A program made the translations under genes and the position numbers. A stretch of 64,000 nt of DNA from an uncultured Muribaculaceae bacterium. GTDB taxonomy: Bacteria > Bacteroidota > Bacteroidia > Bacteroidales > Muribaculaceae. The first letter of the stretch is position 1. Each line of letters begins with the position of its first letter. Positions 18,290-26,515 of the stretch are shown one piece after another. The stretch is from positions 18,338 through 82,337 of the forward strand of contig CALUMZ010000004.1 in the NCBI GenBank assembly GCA_944321865.1. Direction: 5' to 3'. The notes beneath the pieces are model-generated. The model did not search any database, was not told the origin of the DNA, and saw nothing but the letters and a program-made list of their open reading frames with translations.

Positions 18290-19843
18290 ATGTTCAACCA
18301 ACCCAAAGGATTAATCCCCGCCGCCCTGTCGAATATGGGCGAACGCTTTGGCTACTACATCATGAACGCCGTTCTCACGCTGTTCCTGTGTTCTAAGTTC
18401 GGCCTTAGCGAAGAAATGGGGGGACTGATTTACTCGTTCTTTTATGCAGGCATATATGTGCTGAGCCTTGTCGGAGGCCTCATTGCCGACCGTACCCAAA
18501 ACTACAAAGGCACCATCATCAACGGCCTCGTTGTGATGTCGCTCGGCTATGCCATACTGGCAATTCCCATTCTGTCTACCGACCAAAACATCAACTGGCT
18601 GTTGCCGTTGACATGCTTTGCCCTGTTCTTGATAGCATTCGGTAACGGCTTGTTCAAAGGCAACCTGCAAGCCATAGTTGGACAAATTTACGACAACTAC
18701 GAAGCCGACGAAGCAAAGAAAGGTCCCGAAGCTCTTGCCGCAGCACAAAAGAAACGTGACTCGGGCTTCCAAATCTTCTACGTGTTCATCAACATTGGCG
18801 GTCTTGTGGCACCATTTGTGGCACCACTGTTGCGCAGCTGGTGGCTCAACGCCAACAACTTCATCTACAACGCCGACCTGCCTGCATTGTGCCACAAATA
18901 CCTTGACGGCGCGCTGCAAGGAGCCGACATGGCCAACCTCAACGACCTTGTGGCCAAGGCAAGCACCACCGCAGTCACCGACATGACCGACTTCTGCACG
19001 CAATACTTAGACGTGTTCAACACCGGCATACACTACTCGTTCATAGCATCGGTAGTGGCCATGCTCATTTCGCTCGTCATCTTCATCGCCACTAAGAAGG
19101 TGTTCCCGACCCCGGGAAAGAAGGCCGAAACAGCAACTGCCGAATACACCACCGAAGAAAAATTGCAGATGGCCAAGGAAATCAAGCAACGCATGTACGC
19201 ACTGTTTGCCGTGCTTGGCATCGTCATCTTCTTCTGGTTCTCGTTCCACCAGAACGGTGTGTCTCTGTCATACTTCGCACGCGACTTTGTTGATACCACG
19301 GTGATTCCGCCCGAAATATGGCAAGCCGTAAACCCATTCTTCGTTATTGTTCTCACTCCTGTGATAATGCTCATATTCGGTGCCTTGTCGCGGCGCGGCA
19401 AAGAAATCTCCACGCCCCGCAAGATAGCCTACGGCATGGCAATAGCCGGTATAGCCTACCTGTTCCTTACGATATACACCTACCTGATGGAATACCCGTC
19501 GGCCAACGAATTTACCGCCCTTGCCGAGAGCGCAAAGGTTAAAGCCGGATGGTGGGTTCTGATAGTAACCTACTTCTTCCTGACGGTAGCCGAGTTGTTC
19601 ATCTCCCCGCTGGGACTGTCGTTCGTATCGAAAGTTGCGCCCAAGCACATGCTCGGCTTGTGCCAAGGCTTGTGGCTCGGGGCTACGGCCGTTGGCAACC
19701 TGTTGCTGTGGATAGGTCCGCTGATGTATAACAGTTGGCCCATTTGGCAATGCTGGACGGTATTCTTCGTTGTGTGCATCATTTCGATGGGAGTGATGCT
19801 GGGCATGGTTAAATGGCTTGAACGCATCGTGGCAGGCAAGTAA
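18290..19843 (+). CDS. POT family peptide transporter (proton-coupled MFS)
   Basis: 517 residues with about 12-14 hydrophobic helices. The N-terminus MFNQPKGLIPAALSNMGERF is typical of Bacteroidetes di/tripeptide transporters of the POT (PTR2) family. The usual proton-coupling ExxER motif in helix 1 appears here as N15-M-G-E18-R19, so the first Glu is Asn; Glu and Arg of the second half remain. There is an extended loop (about residues 180-245) between helices, common in this branch. A role in peptide uptake across the inner membrane fits the neighbouring peptidase genes only loosely. It lies 32 bases after sufE and is closed by a strong terminator. Confidence 0.88.
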   Translation: MFNQPKGLIPAALSNMGERFGYYIMNAVLTLFLCSKFGLSEEMGGLIYSFFYAGIYVLSLVGGLIADRTQNYKGTIINGLVVMSLGYAILAIPILSTDQNINWLLPLTCFALFLIAFGNGLFKGNLQAIVGQIYDNYEADEAKKGPEALAAAQKKRDSGFQIFYVFINIGGLVAPFVAPLLRSWWLNANNFIYNADLPALCHKYLDGALQGADMANLNDLVAKASTTAVTDMTDFCTQYLDVFNTGIHYSFIASVVAMLISLVIFIATKKVFPTPGKKAETATAEYTTEEKLQMAKEIKQRMYALFAVLGIVIFFWFSFHQNGVSLSYFARDFVDTTVIPPEIWQAVNPFFVIVLTPVIMLIFGALSRRGKEISTPRKIAYGMAIAGIAYLFLTIYTYLMEYPSANEFTALAESAKVKAGWWVLIVTYFFLTVAELFISPLGLSFVSKVAPKHMLGLCQGLWLGATAVGNLLLWIGPLMYNSWPIWQCWTVFFVVCIISMGVMLGMVKWLERIVAGK

Positions 19844-19874
19844 CGATAATCATTTTTTCATTAATAACAATATT

Positions 19875-19924
19875 TTGCAGGGATAAACCCGGACAAAAGG
19901 GTTTATCCCTGCAATATTTTTTCT
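19875..19924 (+). terminator. Strong Rho-independent terminator
   Basis: A 16-base perfect stem, TTGCAGGGATAAACCC (19875-19890) with its complement at 19899-19914, an eight-base loop and a T-rich tail. It ends the sufE-transporter transcript. Confidence 0.85.
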
Positions 19925-19940
19925 TAAGCATCATAAAAAA

Positions 19941-21128
19941 ATGACACAACCACTGCAAGCGGCAACCGCCGGACGCATTCAGGCGGTCGACGCACTTCGC
20001 GGATTTGCCGTGATGGGCATCATCTTGCTGCATAACATCGAGCACTTCAACTTCTACTCATTTCCCGAAACATCGGGTATGTTGAAAGCCCTTGACGGCA
20101 CCATTTGGGACTTCCTGTTCTTCTCGTTCTCGGGCAAGGCATACGCCATTTTCGCACTGCTGTTTGGTTTCACATTCTACTTGCAAAGCCGCAGTTGCGC
20201 CCGTCGCGGCGAAGACTTCAAGAACCGTTATATGTGGCGGCTCGTACTGCTGTTGCTGTTCGGTTTCATCAACGCATCGTTCTTCCCCGGCGAGATACTT
20301 GTGCTGTATGCCATTCTCGGGTTCGTGCTTGTCCCCGTCCGCCACATCAGTGACCGCGCACTGTTCATCACCCTGACTGTGCTCATGCTGCAACCGCTTG
20401 AATGGGCAAAAGTGATATATGCCGCAATCAACCCGGCAGCCAACCCCGAGCAAATGATATTCTCGCTCGGCGACGTTTATCCACAGCTCGGCGGCACCGA
20501 TTTTGTGGAAATGGTGAAAGTGAATTTTGTCACCGGGCAGCTTGCCAGCCTCAACTGGGCATGGTGCTACGGGCGCGTGTTCCAGACGTGCGCACTGTTC
20601 ATGCTCGGCTTGCTGCTTGGACGCAAGGGGCTTTTTTCATCGGCCGACGACAAGTTGCTTGCCCGCTCGCGCCGGTTCTGGACCCGCACGGTGTGCCTGT
20701 CGCTGCCCATCGCCGTTGTGACATACTTCGCCAAGCAATTCATCTTCTCGCAAATCGACAACCCGTTCATGCTTGCGTCGGTTGAAACAATGGTCAACTC
20801 GTGGTACAACCTCGCTTTCATGCTCGCCATGACAGGGGCCTTCCTGCTTCTATACTGGAGTTTCAATGGAAAAATCATGAGCATACTTGCCCCCTACGGC
20901 CGAATGAGCCTCACCGACTACATCACGCAGTCAATCATGGGCAGCTTCCTCTATTACGGCTACGGGTTGGCACTACACTCGGTGTGCGGTCACACGTGCA
21001 GTTTCCTTGTGGGCATAGCCATGCTTGTGGTGCAGATTGCATTCGCCCACTGGTGGTTCCGCCACTTCCGCCGCGGCCCGTTAGAAACCATCTGGCACCG
21101 CCTCACATGGATAGGCACCCGCCGGTAA
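19941..21128 (+). CDS. DUF418 family membrane protein
   Basis: 395 residues with about nine or ten hydrophobic helices. The start region RIQAVDALRGFAVMGIILLH is the conserved opening of DUF418/acyltransferase-3-like proteins, and the C-terminal third (YGRMSLTDYITQSIMGSFLY, then a tryptophan/arginine-rich end) is the DUF418 domain itself. Members are inner-membrane proteins of unknown activity, possibly transporters or acyl-transfer enzymes. It begins 17 bases after a terminator, so it probably has its own weak promoter. It converges on the CHAT gene, with a bidirectional hairpin between. Confidence 0.88.
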   Translation: MTQPLQAATAGRIQAVDALRGFAVMGIILLHNIEHFNFYSFPETSGMLKALDGTIWDFLFFSFSGKAYAIFALLFGFTFYLQSRSCARRGEDFKNRYMWRLVLLLLFGFINASFFPGEILVLYAILGFVLVPVRHISDRALFITLTVLMLQPLEWAKVIYAAINPAANPEQMIFSLGDVYPQLGGTDFVEMVKVNFVTGQLASLNWAWCYGRVFQTCALFMLGLLLGRKGLFSSADDKLLARSRRFWTRTVCLSLPIAVVTYFAKQFIFSQIDNPFMLASVETMVNSWYNLAFMLAMTGAFLLLYWSFNGKIMSILAPYGRMSLTDYITQSIMGSFLYYGYGLALHSVCGHTCSFLVGIAMLVVQIAFAHWWFRHFRRGPLETIWHRLTWIGTRR

Positions 21129-21138
21129 AGCCTTAATC

Positions 21139-21191
21139 ACAAAGTCTCGGGAGACGCGCATCATCATGACAAGTGTCTCCCGAGACTTTGT
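21139..21191. terminator. Bidirectional terminator between convergent genes
   Basis: ACAAAGTCTCGGGAGAC (21139-21155) pairs with its exact complement at 21175-21191 across a 19-base loop. T-rich sequence follows on the plus strand and A-rich sequence precedes, so it can serve both the DUF418 gene and the CHAT gene. Confidence 0.75.
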
Positions 21192-21223
21192 TATACCCAT
21201 GCAGAAACTATGCCGGCGGAGCG

Positions 21224-24200
21224 TTAGTCAAGGATCACAAAACATGCCCATTTGAACGGGCTTGAAGGATATTCCTCCTTGAGTTGCAGTTGGGTGTCGC
21301 GGAAAGCCTTGTGCAAGTCGCCATGCTCAAGCAAGCGACGGTAAAACGAGGTTATGAATTCCGACCCAGCCTTGTCGTTGACCGACCACAAGCTCGACAC
21401 AATAGCTCCGGCTCCGGCCAACTTGAAGCCGCGTTGCAGCCCGTCGATACCCTCGTTCATGTCGGGGAACCCGAGGCCTGTTTCGCAAGCACTGAGCACC
21501 ACCAATTTCACCGTCGAAAAGTCGAGTTCGGCAATCTCGTTGGCCGTGAGTATGTTGTTCTCGTTCATCGACACTTCGCGCTCGCCGTGCCACGACGGGT
21601 TCCCGTCGGACAGCACAAGGCCGCTGCGCTGCATGGGAGACAGCGACTGAGGGTCATAACCGGCATACAGCGTCCTCCATTGAGGGAAATCGGTACCGCG
21701 GTAAAATCCATGCGTTGAAATCTGGAACACGTCAAACGGCACACTGCTGCACGAGTCGATAAATGCCTCGGGAACATCAAGCCCGGTGCGATAAGTAGTC
21801 GAAATGCCACCCGATTTAAGTATGTCGTTGACTTGGGCAGTTTCCTTGTCGGAGAACGGCAAATGCTGCCACTCGCTACGATTGAGCGTGGAATCACGGT
21901 CATATATTATGCCACCGCACACAAGCGCGCGGTCGATTGCCGGAAAGCCCTTGTCGGTATCGGCAAGCAGCAAGGCCGTGTTTGACATCATGCGCATGTC
22001 ATACCGCTCAATCAGGCACCGCCCCGAAGTGTCGGCAAGAGCCGAAAACGCCACGGTAAACAATTTGCCTACCGGGCTGTAATAAACCCTGTTTATTCCC
22101 GACAAATGCTCGTCGACAGGCTGCCACAGCATGGCATACATGGCATCGCCGCGGTTGTTGCGGCGCAGGCGCGTGGGCTTCTGGTAAATGGCATTAATGC
22201 GTGCTTCCTCCTTAATCATGTCGACATTGCGCAGCGAGTCAAGCTGGCGCTCGGTAAGCAACGGCACATACTCAGGCTTTCGGCTGTCGTGCCGCACCAC
22301 AAGCGCGGCATAACGGTTGCTCATTGCCACCGAGTCCCATAATTGCACCATTTCCACAGCCGCCTCGTCGCGACGGAGCCGCTTTTTTATATCCTTCCAT
22401 GTAGCATCGTTCTTAGCCTTCTCGTTGCGGTACACGGCCGAGCGGTTTGCTATCGAGGCATCGAGGCGGTTGATTTTGTTGCCAAGTTCGGCATAGCGAT
22501 AAGACTCTTCGGGCGACATTACGGCACCGGTGCTTGCGTCAAGCCCCTTGCTCATGCCCATGAATTCGCGGCGTAAGCCGGAAAGCAAGCCGTAATCCTT
22601 TATCAAAGCCGAGTCGCCTGATGCCATCACACTCTTGCGTATACCGGCCTCGCTGCGCGTAAGCACCCCCTTGAAGAACACCGCGGCATCGTATGCCAAG
22701 GCAGCCGCATCGCCCGTTTTCAACCGTCCTGCCAGATTGTAATAAAATCCGGGGTTCATCACATTTCCCGACAAGGCAGCCCGGTCGTTACCGCTGATTG
22801 TGCTGTAAGTGTCGTTTACAGCACGGCGTGAATGCTCCAGCATCTTCCACGCGCTTTCCATCGCCTCGTCGTTGCGTCCCATCGCCGACAGCAACAATAC
22901 GTCGGTGCGCAGGAAATTTGCTATGCTTATGTCTCCGCGCTTATCCTCAATCGAGGCATCCAATATTTCCTTGTGCAGAGCGTATGCTTTGGCATACTCC
23001 CCTTTTATGGTGTAAATCTCAACCAACGATGATTTTGAATACTCCGGCTCGACGTTCATCTCGATAGCCTTGGTGAAGCACGCCTCGGCCTCGTCCAACT
23101 CGTTCATGGTTGCACAAAACAATCCCTTGCTCACCAACACGTATCCTTGGAACATCGTGTCGTATTCGCCACTTCCGGCCAATTCTTCATATCCCTCTAT
23201 CACCGTTTTCATCTGCGAGTCATATTGCGTTGCCGTTTCTGCAAAGTTTTCGCCTGCCGTCAGCATCGTGCTCCTCATGCCACTCCACCAGTTAATCATG
23301 TTAGGCAACATCTTAACCCACATGGACAATAACGTTTTAGAGTTGTCTGACGCGCTTTTCTGCATGATGTTAAAATATTGGTTCAACTTGCCCACATAAT
23401 AAGACTGCGATGAAAACTCGTTTATCTCAGACGAAATATTAAACGCTTCAACCAACAATGTGAAATAGGGGTAACTGATTTGCTCGTCAATCTCCTCCAA
23501 CTTCGCGATTGCTTTATCCAAAGTCGCGCGCATGTTTTTAATATCATTCCTGTAAGCATACACTCTCGATAGCTTAACCACTGCATCGGCATAATTTGCC
23601 AATTGCCCGGGCAACAAGGCCGAAAGCATGTTGGCGGCTTGGTTGTAATATTCCACTGCCTCATCAAGCCGTCCGTCGGGAAAAGAGGTGCAATAATCGC
23701 CATACAAGATGTAGGCATTCGCAAGATACACGGCATAGTCATACTTAAATGCCACTTCGTTCTTTGCCAACGAAATAATCTGCTTGATTATTTGCTCGCA
23801 TTCCTCGTCTATCTCCTTTAACCAAGAAAGGGCACACGCCTTGCACACAAGAGCTTCAATGTAAACCTCCGGCATCGCCTTGTCTGATTTTTCATACCAG
23901 TCGCACACCCGCTCGGCATAACCGAGGCTTTTCCTGTGTTCTCCGCTTTGCAAATAAAAAAAAGAGAGCTGTTTCTCGCAATAAGCCACGCTTTCGGCAT
24001 CCTTTAGTTTGCCGTAAGCGTCTGCAGCCTCGTGCATAATCACCAATGCGCTGTCGGTAGCGCCGGCAATGTTGTAAAGATAGTTAGCATACATGGCCGT
24101 GTTGTTGGCACGCTCGCTGTCGTCGGTCGCCATGCGGTTTGCGGCGGCGTATGCTTTTGCCAACGCGTCTTTGATATTCTCGGTGCTACCAAGCTCGCCA

Positions 24201-25456
24201 TACAGGAAAGCCAATGCCGTATAAGCCTTACGGCCGCCAACATCCGAAACCTCTGCGACAGCTTCGACACGCTTGGCAAATTCGTCAATGGTTTCTTTGG
24301 CCAATTCAGGTCGGCCAAACAGCCGGTAATCATCTATGCAACCTTTAAGGAACGAGAGTGCAAATTGCGAATCGGCAGCCTCGTCGACCGACAAGAGGGC
24401 ATGCAAGTCGATATACTCCCGCCACCCGGCATCGGCATCGCTGCCGCCCAACCTTATTTTTATCGAGGCTATCCACCGGCTCACCGAATAAATCGAATAT
24501 CGCACCGACTTAGATGGTATTTTGTCATACAATTCCCGGGACTTTTCCATCTCGGACAATGCCGTGGTATTATACCCTTGCCAATAATTGCACGTACCCA
24601 ATATAAAATGCAACACAGCCTCCAAATCATCGGAGTAGAAATTTGTCGCCCGAATCTCGGAAATAAAATTCTCTATCTCAATCAACGTCATCATCGGATT
24701 GCTGCTCATCAGAGCTTTAACTCCAAGGCAATTGACACGGACGGCGGCCCGGGTCCTTTCGCCCAACCCAAGATCTTCGGCCACCTTCATACATTCGTCG
24801 TAACAATCATCTAAATTGTCAATCGAGATGAAATTATAATTGGTATTGAGCAACAGCAGCCTTGCATACAGCAAGAACCGCTCCACCGTGGCTTCATAAC
24901 TGCATGTCTGCAGGTAATCATACACTAAATGAACGTCTGGATTCATCTCCTCCCCTTCCGGACAAAAGCGATAGCACTCTTCCTGTCGCAGCAAGAAAAT
25001 CATTTTCCATTCATGCTGCCGCTCCCTGGGCATGTCGATGCGGCCTACAATATCCCATGCACGGTCAAACAGCGAATCGGCTCGCACATATTCCCTCTCG
25101 GTAATGCGACCGGCCCATATAGTATCGCAAAACAAGGCTTTCAAGTATGCCACTGTCTCCACAGCCCCGATAGATTCGAGCCTGCTGCGTATACCGTATG
25201 TCGCCGCACATTCGGCGGTTTCGAGATTTTCATATCGTCCATATTGGAACACGTCGGCAATAGAATCAACTGCCGGTATGGTATTGGCCACTTCCCGCAA
25301 GATAGCAATGCTCCCGATATCGTTAGATTCTAATATAATAGCCGTCAGTGCTGCATCAAGCCTTGCAACCTCGGCCGAGTCTGCCGCAGCATGTCTGGCA
25401 GCATAGTTGTGCAGAACTGCTGCCAACCCAAGTAACAGGATTGATAAACGTTTCAT
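21224..25456 (-). CDS. Secreted TPR-CHAT protein (caspase-like peptidase)
   Basis: 1410 residues. A signal peptide at the N-terminus (MKRLSILLLGLAAVLHNYAA) sends it across the inner membrane. Most of the protein is helical and TPR-like (roughly 60-900, for example KSLGYAERVCDWYEKSDKAM and EAEACFTKAIEMNVEPEYSK). The last 400 residues form a CHAT domain of the caspase/separase clan with both catalytic residues in place: His1249 in QISTHGFY and Cys1324 in VLSACETGLG. CHAT proteins are regulated cysteine peptidases; known gRAMP/TPR-CHAT systems act inside the cell, so a secreted one is notable. The gene upstream, 132 bases away, encodes a small secreted beta protein and is probably in the same transcript. 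Confidence 0.9.
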   Translation of the reverse strand: MKRLSILLLGLAAVLHNYAARHAAADSAEVARLDAALTAIILESNDIGSIAILREVANTIPAVDSIADVFQYGRYENLETAECAATYGIRSRLESIGAVETVAYLKALFCDTIWAGRITEREYVRADSLFDRAWDIVGRIDMPRERQHEWKMIFLLRQEECYRFCPEGEEMNPDVHLVYDYLQTCSYEATVERFLLYARLLLLNTNYNFISIDNLDDCYDECMKVAEDLGLGERTRAAVRVNCLGVKALMSSNPMMTLIEIENFISEIRATNFYSDDLEAVLHFILGTCNYWQGYNTTALSEMEKSRELYDKIPSKSVRYSIYSVSRWIASIKIRLGGSDADAGWREYIDLHALLSVDEAADSQFALSFLKGCIDDYRLFGRPELAKETIDEFAKRVEAVAEVSDVGGRKAYTALAFLYGELGSTENIKDALAKAYAAANRMATDDSERANNTAMYANYLYNIAGATDSALVIMHEAADAYGKLKDAESVAYCEKQLSFFYLQSGEHRKSLGYAERVCDWYEKSDKAMPEVYIEALVCKACALSWLKEIDEECEQIIKQIISLAKNEVAFKYDYAVYLANAYILYGDYCTSFPDGRLDEAVEYYNQAANMLSALLPGQLANYADAVVKLSRVYAYRNDIKNMRATLDKAIAKLEEIDEQISYPYFTLLVEAFNISSEINEFSSQSYYVGKLNQYFNIMQKSASDNSKTLLSMWVKMLPNMINWWSGMRSTMLTAGENFAETATQYDSQMKTVIEGYEELAGSGEYDTMFQGYVLVSKGLFCATMNELDEAEACFTKAIEMNVEPEYSKSSLVEIYTIKGEYAKAYALHKEILDASIEDKRGDISIANFLRTDVLLLSAMGRNDEAMESAWKMLEHSRRAVNDTYSTISGNDRAALSGNVMNPGFYYNLAGRLKTGDAAALAYDAAVFFKGVLTRSEAGIRKSVMASGDSALIKDYGLLSGLRREFMGMSKGLDASTGAVMSPEESYRYAELGNKINRLDASIANRSAVYRNEKAKNDATWKDIKKRLRRDEAAVEMVQLWDSVAMSNRYAALVVRHDSRKPEYVPLLTERQLDSLRNVDMIKEEARINAIYQKPTRLRRNNRGDAMYAMLWQPVDEHLSGINRVYYSPVGKLFTVAFSALADTSGRCLIERYDMRMMSNTALLLADTDKGFPAIDRALVCGGIIYDRDSTLNRSEWQHLPFSDKETAQVNDILKSGGISTTYRTGLDVPEAFIDSCSSVPFDVFQISTHGFYRGTDFPQWRTLYAGYDPQSLSPMQRSGLVLSDGNPSWHGEREVSMNENNILTANEIAELDFSTVKLVVLSACETGLGFPDMNEGIDGLQRGFKLAGAGAIVSSLWSVNDKAGSEFITSFYRRLLEHGDLHKAFRDTQLQLKEEYPSSPFKWACFVILD

Positions 25457-25588
25457 AAAGAAGTTTTTTTATGTAAATAAAACCAACAAGGGGCGGACTC
25501 TCCAAAAAATGCGAGAACCCTCCCCCTCTCTGTTCATGTTTTAATGTACAGCCAATCCTACAACTAAAACCATGCTACGTACATGGCA

Positions 25589-26281
25589 TTAATTCGTTGC
25601 GATTGAATAATAGTTACGAACGCTGCCTCGATTTTTAATCTTGATGGTGAACGGACCGGTCCAAATGGGATTCCACGTAACAATGCACTCGTCGGTGTAG
25701 TCAGTATCAGACCCTATCAGATTGCCATTTTCGTCATACACATAAAGGTCAAGGTCGGTATCGCCGTCACCCGACACATATACGCAAGCCGATTGTCCTC
25801 CGCGGAAACGAATACGGTAAACGTCGGTATCATGAGCAAGCACACATTCTTCGGTGTACTTGGCACCGCCCACTGCACCACGGTTTTGGTCGCTCTTGAT
25901 GTCGTTGATTATGGCCAAGTAAGCCTCATTGTCGGCAGCTAGTTCTTGTGCATCGGCAAGCACTTGATTCACGTCATAGGATATTGCCGAGGCAGTCTTG
26001 GTATCGGTTCCGGCAGTCCCCTCGGTAGTCTTAGTTACGTCAAGATCGCCAGGAACAATTGTTTTCAACAGTTGCGCTGCCTGTATCAATGGCAATGCTT
26101 CTTGCTGCTCATACCCGTAGCGAATCAATTCACTCGCCATAGCATAGACATTCAATTTCTCGGGAACAGCAACCTTTGTGGTGTCTCCTCCGCGGTTCAC
26201 TCCCTGATTTTGCGCACTTGCAAGCGTAACTCCAAAAGCCACGCAAGCCACTGTCAATAATAACCTGAATTGATTCTTCAT
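25589..26281 (-). CDS. Secreted protein with pre-peptidase C-terminal-like domain
   Basis: 230 residues. Signal peptide MKNQFRLLLTVACVAFGVTL with cleavage after an Ala-Ser-Ala. Residues 25-140 are helical and low in similarity to anything I know. The last 90 residues read like a pre-peptidase C-terminal (PPC) jelly-roll domain: DTDVYRIRFRGGQSACVYVS, then DGDTDLDLYVYDENGNLIG and a final IKIKNRGSVRNYYSIATN. PPC domains accompany secreted peptidases and often bind or are removed during maturation. It lies upstream of the CHAT gene in the same direction, so it may be a substrate, inhibitor or targeting partner of the CHAT protein (inference). Confidence 0.75.
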   Translation of the reverse strand: MKNQFRLLLTVACVAFGVTLASAQNQGVNRGGDTTKVAVPEKLNVYAMASELIRYGYEQQEALPLIQAAQLLKTIVPGDLDVTKTTEGTAGTDTKTASAISYDVNQVLADAQELAADNEAYLAIINDIKSDQNRGAVGGAKYTEECVLAHDTDVYRIRFRGGQSACVYVSGDGDTDLDLYVYDENGNLIGSDTDYTDECIVTWNPIWTGPFTIKIKNRGSVRNYYSIATN

Positions 26282-26331
26282 AGCTGTATATGTAAAAATT
26301 AATGATGAAATATTACCCTTTTTCTTATACG

Positions 26332-26339
26332 CAAAAATA
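26332..26339 (-). promoter_or_regulatory. -7 box for the PPC/CHAT operon
   Basis: The minus strand reads TATTTTTG, matching TAnnTTTG, about 50 bases before the start codon at 26281. No clear -33 element was found. Confidence 0.45.
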
Positions 26340-26436
26340 ATACAATTACCGATACACTATACCTCGCAAGACGAAAATATTTTACCCGTTTGCCACCGAT
26401 TTTGCAATATTTTAGAAATTGCGGAGCTATAAGGAA

Positions 26437-26482
26437 ACGTGCGCAAGCCCGGAAGGAAATGGTTCCGGTGGCTTGCGCACGT
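26437..26482 (-). terminator. Hairpin after the prolyl oligopeptidase gene
   Basis: ACGTGCGCAAGCC (26437-26449) pairs perfectly with 26470-26482, with a further CGGAA/TTCCG inner stem. The minus-strand tail (TTTCCTTAT) is only moderately T-rich, so this is a likely but not ideal terminator. Confidence 0.6.
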
Positions 26483-26515
26483 AATTGCAATTAGTTGTGC
26501 TATATACCGCTATGC

